Of a DNA stretch of 24,487 nucleotides, positions 6,230-14,780 are shown piece by piece. The stretch lies in NCBI GenBank assembly GCA_026692885.1, contig JAPLNJ010001196.1:1-24487 (forward strand), read 5' to 3'. The notes under the pieces were generated by a model. It ran no database searches and was not told the DNA's origin. It was given only the letters and a program-made list of their open reading frames with translations. Position numbers and translations under genes: made by a program. Each line of letters opens with the position of its first letter. Within the stretch, counting starts at the first letter, position 1. Source of the stretch: Planctomycetota bacterium. GTDB taxonomy: Bacteria; Planctomycetota; Planctomycetia; Pirellulales; Pirellulaceae.

Positions 6230-7494
6230 AGCTTCCGTTCGCCACCGACAAACACGTGCACCGCACGACCTTTGAGTTGCCAACCGGCAAAGGGCGTGTT
6301 CTTGCTCTTGGAGCGGAACTGACTGGGATCGACCGTCCAGGCGAGTTCCGGGTCGATGACCGTAATGTCCGCATCGGCGCCGACTTGTAGCGTGCCTTTG
6401 GGGATGCCCAGGATCCGGGCGGGGTTAATCGTCATCTTCTCCAGGGCGGTCATCCAATCCAGCCTGCCGGTCGCGATCAACTTGGTGATCACCACCGACA
6501 ACGAGGTCTCCAGGCCGACGACGCCGAAGGGCGCTCGATTCAGTTCGAGCATCTTCTTCTCGGAAGCCCGTGGCGCGTGACCGCTGGAGATGACATCGAT
6601 CGTGCCGTCGGTCAGGCCCTGAATACACATTTCCACGTGTTCCGCCGATCGCAACGGCGGGTTGACTTTGAAGTTCGAGTCAAAGCTGCGCAGGCATTCG
6701 TCGGTCAACGTCAGGTGATGCGGGCAGACCCCGACCGTGACGTGCAAGCCGCGCGCCTTCACGCGCCGGATCAACTCGACGCTATTGGCGCTGGAGACGT
6801 TCAGCAGATGCAGCCGGCCGCCGGTCGCCTCGGCCAGTCGCAGATCGCGGCTGGTCATAACGTCCTCGGCTTCGCACGGCAACCCCGGCAGTCCCAGCAC
6901 CAGCGAGACTTTGCCCTCATGCATGACCCCATCGCACGACAGTTCCAGCACCTCGGGGTGATTGAAGATCGGCTTGTCGAACATTCGACAGTACTGGAAT
7001 GCCCGGCGGAGCAAGTCCGAGTTCTGCAGCGGTTGAGGCGCGTCCGTGAAGGCCACCGCCCCGGCCCCGACGAGCGAGCCGATTTCCGCCAATTCCTTGC
7101 CGGCCCGATCGCGGCTGATGCAGGCCGCCACGTATACGTTGCAGTTCCCTGCACGGGCGGCTTTCTGCCTCACAAATTCGACGCTGGCCTGCGTGTCGAT
7201 AGGGGGATCGTTGCTCGGAACACAGACGATCGAGGCAAATCCGCCGGCGATGGCCGCGGCGGTGCCCGTCTCGATCGTCTCGTCTTCCTCGTAGCCCGGT
7301 TCCTGCAGTTGCACGTGCAAGTCAATCAGGCCCGGCGCGACGATCTTGCCGCTGACGTCGAGCACCTGCTCTTGGCCCGTCGGCATCACGTCGTAGGCCA
7401 CGATTCGGCTGTTTTCAATCAGTAGATTCGTGACCCGATCCAGCTTTTGGCTGGGATCGATCACCCGACCGTTTTGGAGAAGGATGCGTGACAT
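6226..7494 (-). CDS. Dihydroorotase-family protein (PyrC-like), metal-site residues replaced: probable pseudoenzyme
   Basis: The 422-aa product aligns by motif order with class I dihydroorotases over its full length: GLIDLH..L.EPG.EE.ETIETGTAAAIAGGF, the PHHLTLTDE motif, FKVNPPLRS, APFGVVGLETSLS and SKNTPFAGWQLKG. Key residues differ. HxH is H60-V-Q62, the substrate Arg in LREPG is Q64, MPNT is VPSN, the His of the 'HVST' motif is N232 (LLNVSS), and DHAPH is G305-HAPR. Three zinc ligands and a substrate residue are therefore changed, much like the non-catalytic PyrC' proteins that support aspartate transcarbamoylase assembly in some bacteria. No pyrB lies in the window. The ATG at 7494 gives the usual length; a GTG at 7566 would add 24 atypical residues. 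It follows the oxidoreductase gene by 109 nt. Confidence 0.85.
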   Translation of the reverse strand: MSRILLQNGRVIDPSQKLDRVTNLLIENSRIVAYDVMPTGQEQVLDVSGKIVAPGLIDLHVQLQEPGYEEDETIETGTAAAIAGGFASIVCVPSNDPPIDTQASVEFVRQKAARAGNCNVYVAACISRDRAGKELAEIGSLVGAGAVAFTDAPQPLQNSDLLRRAFQYCRMFDKPIFNHPEVLELSCDGVMHEGKVSLVLGLPGLPCEAEDVMTSRDLRLAEATGGRLHLLNVSSANSVELIRRVKARGLHVTVGVCPHHLTLTDECLRSFDSNFKVNPPLRSAEHVEMCIQGLTDGTIDVISSGHAPRASEKKMLELNRAPFGVVGLETSLSVVITKLIATGRLDWMTALEKMTINPARILGIPKGTLQVGADADITVIDPELAWTVDPSQFRSKSKNTPFAGWQLKGRAVHVFVGGERKL

Positions 7495-7603
7495 AGCCAA
7501 CAATTTACCAAGACTCGGCGGCAGGTCAATTCCGCGCACCGTGTTTGCGCCCGAGTTTTCTGTCACGCAGCCGAATTCGCAAGTCGTTCCAGTGTGGGAT
7601 GGT

Positions 7604-9013
7604 TTACAGCGTCCATCCTTGGCGGTATTCGCGTTGGACCAATTGGTTGAGTTCGGGCAGATTGATGCACTTCAGTTGGGGACCGTCCCATTGCACTTTC
7701 TTGCCCAAGCCGGCCCGCACCGCCAAGTTGCCCAGTAGCACCATTTCGGTCAACGGCCCGCCGTGATCAAAATTGGAGAAGGCGGGGCGCCCACCTTTGC
7801 AGGCTGTAACCCATTCGGTGAAGTTATTGCTCAGACAACGGGGAATACTCGGTTCAGGCGGCTTGAAGTCTTTCATGCGTTCGCCGGAGATGAAGCCCGG
7901 TCCGCCGTTAAGCTTGCCCTTGTCGCCGATGAAAATCGCGCCGTTGTCGGGATACGCCTGATCGGGAGCGAGTCCGCAGACTTCACGGGACGGGTAGTAT
8001 CCACCGTCGTACCAGAAAATCTTGCAGGGGGGCATGGCCGCGCGGGCCGGAATGTCCCAGCGAACAATCGAGGAACTGGGGAACATCTCGGCGGTTGTAT
8101 CGCCGGAATCCTTGACCAGCTCGACCGCTTCGGCGTGCTCAATCTTCAGGGCGGTGAACAGACCACTCATGGCGTGACAGCCAATGTCCCCTAGAGCGCC
8201 GGTGCCGAAGTCCCACCAGCCGCGCCAGACGAAGGGCTGATAATCGGGTTTGTCCTTGAACTTGCCTTCCTTGTAGATGTGCAGGAAGGGACGCTCGGGT
8301 GCTGGTCCCAGCCAGACGTCCCAATTGCTGCCGGCGGGGATGGGATCGGAACCTGCCGGACGAGTGCCACCTTGCGGCCACCAGAATCGTTGAGAAATGC
8401 CAGGCCGATCGGTCCAGATGTGCGCCTCCAAGACATTGCCGATCGCACCGACCCAGATCCACTCGCAGAGACGCCGCCAGCCTTCGCCTTCTCGGCCATT
8501 GTTGCCCAGTTGTGTGGCAACCTGATGCTGCCGAGCCGCCAGGGTGAGTTGGCGAGCTTCGGAAATGCTATGCGTCAACGGTTTCTCGCAGTAGACGTGC
8601 TTGCCGAGTTTTATCGCTCGCAGGGAAGCCGGCGCGTGGTGATGGTCGGGAGTGGCGACAAACACGGCATCGATCTGGCCGCTCATCTTGTCGAACATTT
8701 CGCGATAATCGGAGAACGTTTTGGGTGGCGGCTTGGTGAGACTGTGGTCCTTGTTGTACTTGTCGATTTGTCCAAGGCAGCCGTTGACAGCACCCGCGAC
8801 CACATCGCAAACTGCCACCAAATTCTCGTTCAGGAACGCTTGGACATGGGCCCCGCCCCGCCCCCCCACGCCAATGCCGGCGATATTGAGCTTCGAGTTG
8901 GGGGACGGCTCGGCAAGAATGGCCGGAGCGTGGAAGAGTCGCGTACCGGCTGCTGCGGCGGCAACAGCGGCAGTTCTTCCAAGAAACGTGCGTCGGTCAA
9001 TACGTGTCGCCAT
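7604..9013 (-). CDS. Gfo/Idh/MocA-family oxidoreductase with Tat signal
   Basis: The 469-aa product has a twin-arginine signal at the N-terminus (R7-R8 in IDRRTFLG, then an Ala-rich stretch to about residue 33), so export of a folded, cofactor-loaded enzyme is likely. A Rossmann dinucleotide motif follows (G46-x-G48-x-G50, IAGIGVGGRGG), then VFVATPDHHHAPA and the family's EKP motif (143-145, VYCEKPLTHS). The C-terminal half has the substrate-domain pattern WRGWWDFGTGALGDIGCHAMS. Such Tat-exported members are abundant in planctomycetes and are thought to act on sugars or polyols; the substrate cannot be read from sequence. The ATG at 9013 has a weak GGGA upstream. It is the first gene of a minus-strand run with the PyrC-like and NYN genes. 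Confidence 0.93.
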   Translation of the reverse strand: MATRIDRRTFLGRTAAVAAAAAGTRLFHAPAILAEPSPNSKLNIAGIGVGGRGGAHVQAFLNENLVAVCDVVAGAVNGCLGQIDKYNKDHSLTKPPPKTFSDYREMFDKMSGQIDAVFVATPDHHHAPASLRAIKLGKHVYCEKPLTHSISEARQLTLAARQHQVATQLGNNGREGEGWRRLCEWIWVGAIGNVLEAHIWTDRPGISQRFWWPQGGTRPAGSDPIPAGSNWDVWLGPAPERPFLHIYKEGKFKDKPDYQPFVWRGWWDFGTGALGDIGCHAMSGLFTALKIEHAEAVELVKDSGDTTAEMFPSSSIVRWDIPARAAMPPCKIFWYDGGYYPSREVCGLAPDQAYPDNGAIFIGDKGKLNGGPGFISGERMKDFKPPEPSIPRCLSNNFTEWVTACKGGRPAFSNFDHGGPLTEMVLLGNLAVRAGLGKKVQWDGPQLKCINLPELNQLVQREYRQGWTL

Positions 9014-9273
9014 ATCGTCACATCCCGTGGTGTTTGGAGAAAACCTGGTGGATCCCGCTGCGGCGGGGTTGGTTAGCCCAGATCATTCATGCCAGACCGA
9101 TGAACAATGCGGGTTAGCAGAACAACGCTGAGGCGGGCAGAAACGGCAGGAAGGCTCGTAGCTCAGGTGCGAAAACAGAATGCAGCGGCATTCTAGAGAA
9201 CCCACGCGTGCCTTGTCAACCGTTCGCGTTGGTCGGTAGTGGGGTCGTTTTAGGGACACGGTTCGTCACGAGG

Positions 9274-9633
9274 TCACTTTGCGGAGGCGGCTTTCGCCCC
9301 ACGACCCTTGATGGCTGCGGCGAGAACTTCGATCAACTCCGTGTCGGTCATCCCCTTTAGGACCTGGACGGCAAGTTCTGCGCGAACGCGATTGCTGCAC
9401 TCGCCAATCAATTGGACTGCCACCTTCTCCACCTCCTCCAGTTGTAGGTACATTTCCTGATACAGACGCCCACGACATGCCGCGATTTCAACAACAGCCC
9501 CCAAGGCGAGGCACTTGGATCTGGAAGCATCATACTTGCGAGCGCTAATATTGACTTCTTCTGCGCTGAACGCACGGCTACGAACAGTAAAGCCAGTCCC
9601 TCGGCCAAGCCATTGATTGGTCATGTACCCCAT
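9274..9633 (-). CDS. Small hypothetical protein
   Basis: The 119-aa product is not recognised. It is predicted mostly helical: AFSAEEVNISARKYDASRSK, then a long segment with RLYQEMYLQLEEVEKVAVQLIGECSNRVRAELAVQVL, and a basic Ala/Lys tail. It is cytoplasmic by appearance, with no signal or membrane segment. A G-rich stretch (GGGGG) lies about 8 nt before the ATG at 9633; the second ATG at 9624 is also possible. Codon use is less GC-rich than the neighbouring housekeeping genes and it sits in an accessory patch next to a broken DUF3800 gene, so horizontal origin is plausible. Confidence 0.55.
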   Translation of the reverse strand: MGYMTNQWLGRGTGFTVRSRAFSAEEVNISARKYDASRSKCLALGAVVEIAACRGRLYQEMYLQLEEVEKVAVQLIGECSNRVRAELAVQVLKGMTDTELIEVLAAAIKGRGAKAASAK

Positions 9634-9681
9634 CGCGCACCCCCACTTCGCAGTAGTGTGACGTAATCCGAAGACGCCGTG

Positions 9682-9755
9682 CGCCGTATTCTACCACGGG
9701 CGTCATGCCTGCAATACGGCGTTCGATCCTACAGGCCGCCGCAAGGCGGCTTTTT
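9682..9755 (+). ncRNA. Candidate small structured RNA ending in an intrinsic terminator
   Basis: On the plus strand CGCCGTATT (9682-9690) pairs perfectly with AATACGGCG (9713-9721) around a 22-nt loop that can form its own GGGC/GCCT helix. It is followed 13 nt later by a strong terminator hairpin with a T-run. No plus-strand gene lies upstream to use that terminator, so a short transcript is inferred. The 5' end and promoter are unknown, and no RNA family was recognised. Confidence 0.35.
9735..9755 (+). terminator. Intrinsic terminator without an upstream plus-strand gene
   Basis: Stem GCCGCC (9735-9740), loop GCAA, stem GGCGGC (9745-9750), then TTTTT (9751-9755). This is a textbook rho-independent terminator in the plus direction. 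Confidence 0.7.
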
Positions 9756-10004
9756 CGTGAGCCTGCTTCGTGGCACAGCTTTTGTTGGCGGACACGATAC
9801 GCAGATGAGAGCGGACGTTGTGGACGGTTGCGGCCCACCGCGGCCATGATGGCAGGCGTGACGAATCGCCTGCGGTCGTTCTTGTGGAGTTCGTAAATCA
9901 GTAAAAGGTTGTCAGTAGACGACTTGCGAATCAATTTCACTGACTTACAAGAATAACGCATTGACAACCCGACTACTGACCCGATAATACCCTCAGATAA
10001 GAAC

Positions 10005-10087
10005 CGTCCAGTGCCTGCAGGTGCTGGACGTTTGGCCGAACCGGTTCACGCTGGGCGGCACGTCCTGCGGCCACTTTACGGTGGCCG
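10005..10087. other. Two hairpins in the leader of the DUF3800 gene
   Basis: CGTCCAG (10005-10011) pairs with CTGGACG (10024-10030). CGGCCAC (10068-10074) pairs with GTGGCCG (10081-10087) around a 6-nt loop. The second hairpin ends 28 nt before the ATG at 10116 and could be an attenuating leader structure or a decayed repeat. Confidence 0.45.
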
Positions 10088-10115
10088 TAGTTGTTTCTTG
10101 TGACTGTGATTGCCA

Positions 10116-10876
10116 ATGTACATCTGCTACATGGATGAATCCGGATGTACTGGTGCACTCCCATCTTCAACGTCCCCAATTCAGCCCGTTCTTGTTGTCG
10201 CCGGCGTCATCATTGATCAGCAGAAGATACAGGCTGCGACCGTAGAGTACCTGAACATAAAGAGGAAGTTCTTTCCGAAACGTCTTGGACAATCGGCTGC
10301 ATTCCTGCAGTGGGTACTCGAAGAGATCAAGGGAAGCGACATACGAAAAGATGTGCGCAGTTCGGGGCGATCAGAGCGCCGGCATGCCATAGGCTTCCTG
10401 GATCATTTCATGCTTCTCTTGGAGCGTAATGGCGTAAAGATAATTGGAAGACTATGGGTGAAGGGCGTTGGGCAGCCTTTTTCTGGAACACCAGTCTACA
10501 CTTCGTCAGTGCAGCATATCTGCGAATACTTCAATAACTTCCTGGAGTCCCACCAAAGTGCTGGATGTATTATCGCGGATAGTCGCAACCCGGCTCTGAA
10601 TGCCAATGTTTCGCATTCGATTTTCACGATGAAATTTCGAGCCAAGGGGGACGCTTTCCCTCGCATTCTTGAGATGCCGACGTTTGGGCACAGCGAGAAT
10701 CACGTAGGAATCCAGTTGGTTGACCTCCTTTGTTCGTCGTTGTTGTTTCCGCTAGCCGCGTATTCGTACTGCACCGGGCATCGCTTCAATACATCTATCG
10801 AGATGGCGGCAAAATTCGCGGCGGGATCACGGTTTCTGACGCGATCGGGAAGAAGTCGGCCGCTGAAATGTTCTAA
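10116..10876 (+). pseudogene. DUF3800 protein gene, broken by a frameshift near 10780
   Basis: From the ATG at 10116 the frame encodes a DUF3800 protein: the N-terminal YMDESG motif, then GCIIADSRN, the SHSIFTMKF region, and the conserved HVGIQLVDLLCSSLLFPLAAYSY. After YCTG (ending 10778) the frame continues only as low-quality sequence to 11072, overlapping the mprF end. In the frame starting at 10781 the sequence reads SLQYIYRDGGKIRGGITVSD and ends AAEMF-stop at 10876, which is the expected DUF3800 C-terminus. Family members usually have a stretch of residues between these two parts, so a deletion whose length is not a multiple of three is inferred. DUF3800 proteins are of unknown or putative nuclease-like function, often in mobile or defence-rich regions. 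Less GC-rich codon use than the flanking genes suggests transfer. A sequencing error is less likely because residues seem to be missing as well. Confidence 0.75.
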
Positions 10877-10954
10877 AACGCAAGTGAATCTTGTTCTCGT
10901 AGTTCACTTCCTTCTGTTGCGGACCAACCGTGTCACTCAAACGCCCCCACTACC

Positions 10955-10982
10955 CGTTGGTCGGTCACGCGTTGGTCGGTCA
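10955..10982. repeat. 13-bp direct repeat at the mprF stop codon
   Basis: CGTTGGTCGGTCA occurs at 10955-10967 and again at 10970-10982. The second copy contains the mprF stop (TGA on the minus strand, 10982-10980). It looks like a small local duplication in the convergent gap between DUF3800 and mprF. Confidence 0.7.
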
Positions 10983-13550
10983 GGAGGGCCCGCTTTCGCC
11001 GCGAACTCGGCGGGCGGCGATCAGCGCGGTCACATCCGCCAGGATCTGAGGCAACGCCATGCCGCCCGGTGAAGCCAGATACCTGGGATTCCAAACCGGG
11101 CCAAATTTCTCCTTATAAGCTCGCAGGCCGGCGAAATCGTGGAAGTGGTCGGCATGCCGGAAAACCAGACCGGTGGTCCGATTCCAGATGGGCGCGAGGG
11201 GCCGGTCTTCAATGCCGGACAGCGACGCCAGGCCCAGATTGAACCACTGGTAGCCCTGCTGTTGCCCCCAGAGCATCAATTCGATGAACAAGTAATCCAT
11301 GACGTCCGAGGGTGCGTCCGGCAGATACCGCAGCAGGTCCACGGAGCACTCTTCGTGTTCCGCGCCGAGCCAGAGATTGGCAAAAGCGACGAGCCGTCCC
11401 TGCTGCCGGACCACCGCACACGGAAATCGTTGCAGGTAGCCGGGGTCGAAGAAGCCCAGCGAAAAGCCCTTCTCGGTAGCGTGCTTCTCCGTCAGCCAAG
11501 CGTCCGAGATCGTGCGGAGCGCCGGCAGCACGTCGGCGACGCAATCCCGCGGCAGGACTTCGAAACTGCAGCCCTCGCGCTGGCAGGCGTGGTAGGTCTT
11601 GCGTAAGCTCTTGCGGACGCCGTCCTCGAGGCTAAATCCAGGCAAGGCCACACGGGCCTCTTCGCCCAGTTTCAGCAGCGTTAGGCCCTGATCGAGATAA
11701 ATCAGCAGATGGTCCGGTTCGACCTGATAGAACACCGGCCAGCCATCGTACCGATCGCACAAACCGCGGAACTCCCAGACCAGTTCGGCGCTGTCCTGTT
11801 CGGCACCGACGGGATCGCCCAACGCGACCCAGGATCGCCGCTGAACCGAGTACATCACGAAGGCGGTGCGCGCGTCGTTGAACAGGAATGATTTGTCGCC
11901 CAACAGCGCGAGATTGGACCAGGTCTGCGTGGCCCCGGCGACGATGGCCGCCGCGGTTTCCAGTTCCGACGCATCGGGCGGTTGGGGACGGGCCGCGGGC
12001 GGCGCGACCAGCTTACGGAAGGTGAACAGTAAGAGCACCAGTAGCACCCCCACCGTGGCACGCATGAAACGCGGGGCGTCGCCGTCCAGGGTAAACTTCC
12101 ACCACAGATCGGTCGAGTACTCGACTTGCTTGTGAGCGAACATTCCCAGCCAAATCGAGCAACCGGCGGCGAGGATGATGGCGCCGATCCAGCCGGGCGT
12201 GAACGGCTCGTGCACCAGCGAACCCTTGCGGCGAAACTCGCCGCGGCAACCTAACAGCGCGGCCAGAATCACGCCCAAGAAGAACATCTGCTCGAAAGCC
12301 AGTCCCTTGAGTAGCGAGAACACCATGCCGGCCACCAACAACCCGGCGGTCAGCCAGAACGCCGAATCCAACCGCCGGTACAGTCCCAGCGCCAACAACA
12401 GCAGCGCGGCTCCGGTCAGACTGGCCAAGAAGTGCGACGTTTCAACCACCGACAGCGGCACCAGTTCTCGTAACCTCGGCAACCGGCTGTGGAAGACCGG
12501 CATGGCGCCGGACAGGAGCATCACGGAGCCGGCCAGCAGCGTCCCCAACGCCAGCAGGCTGGGGGCGACCGCTCCCAACCAACGACTCATCCCGCCCCAT
12601 AGACGGCGCACCGTCGTTTGCCGCAGCGCAATTTCATAGCCGCCCAGCAGGCCGGCGGCCAGCACCAGCGGCAGCAGGTAGTAGATCACGCGAAAAGCCA
12701 GCAGTGCGGCGACGACCTGTGTCTTGTTGGTGTCCGTGCTACCCATGGCCAGTACGACACCTTCGAAGACCGCCAGGCCCCCCGGCACGTGCGACAGCAC
12801 GACGGCCACCCAGCCCAACAGGAACACGCCCAGAAACTGCCAGAAGTTGAGGGTAAAATCGTCCGGCATCAGCACGTACAACACCGCCGCGGCGACGACC
12901 AGATCCGCGGCCGACACGCCGAGTTGGGCCAAGCTCAGGCGAAAACTGGGCAGGGCGACCTCCATCCCGCGGAACCGGACCGGCTTCCGACGCCACAGCG
13001 TAATCCCCAAGTAGCTTACCGCGACCGCCAGCAAGAACAGGCCCAACGGCTGCACGGTCTTGAAGGGCAGATGCAGCAGGTCCCCCAACGACTCGGGGAT
13101 CGGGAACGGCTGCACCAGAAAGACGACTCCGGCCAGGGCGAATAGCCCGACCCAGAAGATCACAGCCAGCATCAGCACCAGTCGTACGATCTCGACCGCC
13201 GAAAAGCCCCAGGCGGAATACAGTCGATACCGGACGGGCGTGCCGCCCAACAAGGCGCCGATGTTGTAGCTGATCACAAACCCCGTGAAGGAAGCCAGGG
13301 AAATCCGCGGCAGCGACAGACGCCGTCCCAACGAGCGTACGGCCAGGTAGTCGTAGCCGATCAGCAACAGGTAATTAACCGCGGTCAAGATCAGCGCCAG
13401 CCAGAGATGATCCGCCGGGATCTCGTCCAGATGGTCACGAATCTTGCGCAGACTCTGATCCTTGAGCTGGTGGTGCAGCGCGAAGACGGCAGCCACAAAC
13501 ACCAGCACCACAATCAGCGGCGGTAGAATCCTGCGGAGATGTTTGATCAT
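10980..13550 (-). CDS. mprF: Phosphatidylglycerol lysyl/alanyltransferase with flippase domain (MprF)
   Basis: The 856-aa product has the two-part MprF architecture. Residues ~1-510 carry many hydrophobic helices, with the flippase-domain features SYNIGALLGGTPVRYRLYSAWG and VVLSHVPGGLAVFEGVVLAM. The C-terminal ~300 residues are the DUF2156/GNAT-fold aminoacyl transferase, with EKGFSLGFFDPGYLQRFPCA, VAFANLWL, SVDLLRYLPDAPSDVMDYLF, WFNLGLASLSG and YKEKFGPVWNPRYLASPGG. MprF moves an amino acid, usually Lys or Ala, from aminoacyl-tRNA to phosphatidylglycerol and flips the product, lowering surface negative charge against cationic peptides. The amino acid used cannot be decided here. The ATG at 13550 lies 3 nt after the argG stop, so the two genes are probably one transcript with translational coupling. 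Confidence 0.95.
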   Translation of the reverse strand: MIKHLRRILPPLIVVLVFVAAVFALHHQLKDQSLRKIRDHLDEIPADHLWLALILTAVNYLLLIGYDYLAVRSLGRRLSLPRISLASFTGFVISYNIGALLGGTPVRYRLYSAWGFSAVEIVRLVLMLAVIFWVGLFALAGVVFLVQPFPIPESLGDLLHLPFKTVQPLGLFLLAVAVSYLGITLWRRKPVRFRGMEVALPSFRLSLAQLGVSAADLVVAAAVLYVLMPDDFTLNFWQFLGVFLLGWVAVVLSHVPGGLAVFEGVVLAMGSTDTNKTQVVAALLAFRVIYYLLPLVLAAGLLGGYEIALRQTTVRRLWGGMSRWLGAVAPSLLALGTLLAGSVMLLSGAMPVFHSRLPRLRELVPLSVVETSHFLASLTGAALLLLALGLYRRLDSAFWLTAGLLVAGMVFSLLKGLAFEQMFFLGVILAALLGCRGEFRRKGSLVHEPFTPGWIGAIILAAGCSIWLGMFAHKQVEYSTDLWWKFTLDGDAPRFMRATVGVLLVLLLFTFRKLVAPPAARPQPPDASELETAAAIVAGATQTWSNLALLGDKSFLFNDARTAFVMYSVQRRSWVALGDPVGAEQDSAELVWEFRGLCDRYDGWPVFYQVEPDHLLIYLDQGLTLLKLGEEARVALPGFSLEDGVRKSLRKTYHACQREGCSFEVLPRDCVADVLPALRTISDAWLTEKHATEKGFSLGFFDPGYLQRFPCAVVRQQGRLVAFANLWLGAEHEECSVDLLRYLPDAPSDVMDYLFIELMLWGQQQGYQWFNLGLASLSGIEDRPLAPIWNRTTGLVFRHADHFHDFAGLRAYKEKFGPVWNPRYLASPGGMALPQILADVTALIAARRVRGESGPS

Positions 13551-13553
13551 CAA

Positions 13554-14768
13554 TCAGTAGGCACGCGGCGTCAGACGAGCCTGGACTCGGCTCGGCAAAC
13601 ATTGGATGCGCAGGAACCCTTCGGCGTCGTCCTGATTGTACGAGCCGCCGCCCTCCATCGTGGCGATGCCTTCATCGTACAGACTGTTGGGACTGCTGCG
13701 GCTGTCGACAATCAGGTTCCCCTTGTACAGATTCAGACTCACCTCGCCCGTCACCCGCCGGTGCGCCTCGCGGATGAAGGCCAGCAACGCGTCCAGCTTG
13801 GCCGTGTACCAGTAGCCGTAGTAGACCAACTCGGCGACTTCCGGCGCCAAACGGTCGCGGAGATGCACCAGATCCCGGTCCAGCGTCAATTGCTCCAAGA
13901 CCAGCAGCGCGGTGTACAGGATGGTCATGCCGGGCGCCTCGTACACACCGCGGCTCTTCATGCCCACGAAACGGTTCTCGACCATGTCCACCCGGCCGAT
14001 GCCGTGGCGACCACCGATTTGGTTCAGCTGCTGCACCACCTGCAACGGGCTGCAGGCCTGGCCGTTGACCGTCTTCGGCACGCCCGCTTCAAAACCGATC
14101 TTCACGTTCTCGATCTGATCCGGGGCCTGCTGCGGGGAGACTGTCATGCCGAACTCGACCAAGTCCACGCCGTTGACCTGCAGATTCTCCAGCTGGCCCG
14201 CCTCGTAGCTGATGTGCAGGCAGTTCTCGTCCGAGCTGTACGGCTTCGAAACCGAAGCCTTGACCGGAATATTCTTCTGCTGGCAATACGCGATCATGTC
14301 CGTGCGGCCAGGGAATTTTTCCCGGAACCGCTTGATTCGCCAAGGGACGAGCACTTCGATGCCGGGATCCAGTGCCGCGGCGGCCAGTTGAAATCGGCAC
14401 TGGTCGTTGCCCTTGCCCGTGGCGCCGTGGGCATACGTGCGTGCGCCGACTTCGCGGGCCACTTGCAGGCACTTCTTCGAAATCAGCGGCCGGGCAATGG
14501 ACGTGCCCAGCAGGTAAACGCTCTCGTACTTGGCCTGCCACTGCAGCACGGGGAAGGCGAAATCGCCGCACAGTTCTTCCCGGGCGTCTACAATCCGGGC
14601 GCTCGCCGCACCGCAGGTCTGGGCCTTGTTCAGGATCGCCTGGCGATCCTCGCAGGGCTGCCCCAGATCGACGTACACGGCGTGCACCTCGTAGCCTTCG
14701 TCTTGCAGCCAGCCCAGAATGACCGACGTATCCAATCCGCCCGAGTACGCTAAGACACAACTTGACAT
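13554..14768 (-). CDS. argG: Argininosuccinate synthase
   Basis: The 404-aa product has full family length and intact motifs. The ATP-pyrophosphatase loop is AYSGGLDTS (residues 7-15). Others include YLLGTSIARPLISKK, HGATGKGNDQCRF, VPWRIKRF, NCLHISYEAGQLEN, GRHGIGRVDMVENRFVGMKS and RGVYEAPGMTILY. The enzyme joins citrulline and aspartate, using ATP, to give argininosuccinate in arginine synthesis. A start ATG at 14768 has AGGA about 7 nt upstream. It is followed immediately by mprF. The upstream region carries a 16-bp tandem duplication and large hairpins. Confidence 0.98.
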   Translation of the reverse strand: MSSCVLAYSGGLDTSVILGWLQDEGYEVHAVYVDLGQPCEDRQAILNKAQTCGAASARIVDAREELCGDFAFPVLQWQAKYESVYLLGTSIARPLISKKCLQVAREVGARTYAHGATGKGNDQCRFQLAAAALDPGIEVLVPWRIKRFREKFPGRTDMIAYCQQKNIPVKASVSKPYSSDENCLHISYEAGQLENLQVNGVDLVEFGMTVSPQQAPDQIENVKIGFEAGVPKTVNGQACSPLQVVQQLNQIGGRHGIGRVDMVENRFVGMKSRGVYEAPGMTILYTALLVLEQLTLDRDLVHLRDRLAPEVAELVYYGYWYTAKLDALLAFIREAHRRVTGEVSLNLYKGNLIVDSRSSPNSLYDEGIATMEGGGSYNQDDAEGFLRIQCLPSRVQARLTPRAY

Positions 14769-14780
14769 GCGAGGTTCCTA

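Larger units (their letters stand above)
9634..10115. other. Long non-coding stretch with several hairpins
   Basis: No protein gene is supported in these 482 bases. They contain the candidate structured RNA and terminator at 9682-9755, a partly palindromic stretch at 9907-9980 (GGTTGTCA answered by TGACAACC, and GTCAGTAG by CTACTGAC), and two hairpins at 10005-10087 just before the DUF3800 gene. Composition is more AT-rich at 9895-10000 than in the flanking genes. Confidence 0.6.

Noticed and set aside
9713..9760. tRNA-like GTTCGATCC (T-loop motif) before a terminator
   Set aside because: The bases either side do not form a T-stem, and no D-arm, anticodon arm or acceptor stem could be built in the preceding 75 nt.
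9578..9967. Minus-strand 129-codon open frame
   Set aside because: It overlaps the start of the better-supported gene at 9274-9633 and runs through hairpins and the orphan terminator; there is no motif or ribosome binding site.
9907..9980. Possible attachment site or operator (GGTTGTCAGTAG and related inverted pieces)
   Set aside because: The inverted pieces are short and interrupted, no integrase lies nearby and no matching second site was found, so it is noted only as a partly palindromic stretch.
10877..11072. C-terminal extension of the DUF3800 frame
   Set aside because: It follows the frameshift, overlaps the convergent mprF end, and its sequence is antisense-like and unlike any DUF3800 C-terminus.
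13539..14753. Plus-strand 404-codon open frame
   Set aside because: It is antisense to argG, which has all family motifs intact; the plus translation is compositionally odd and unrecognisable.
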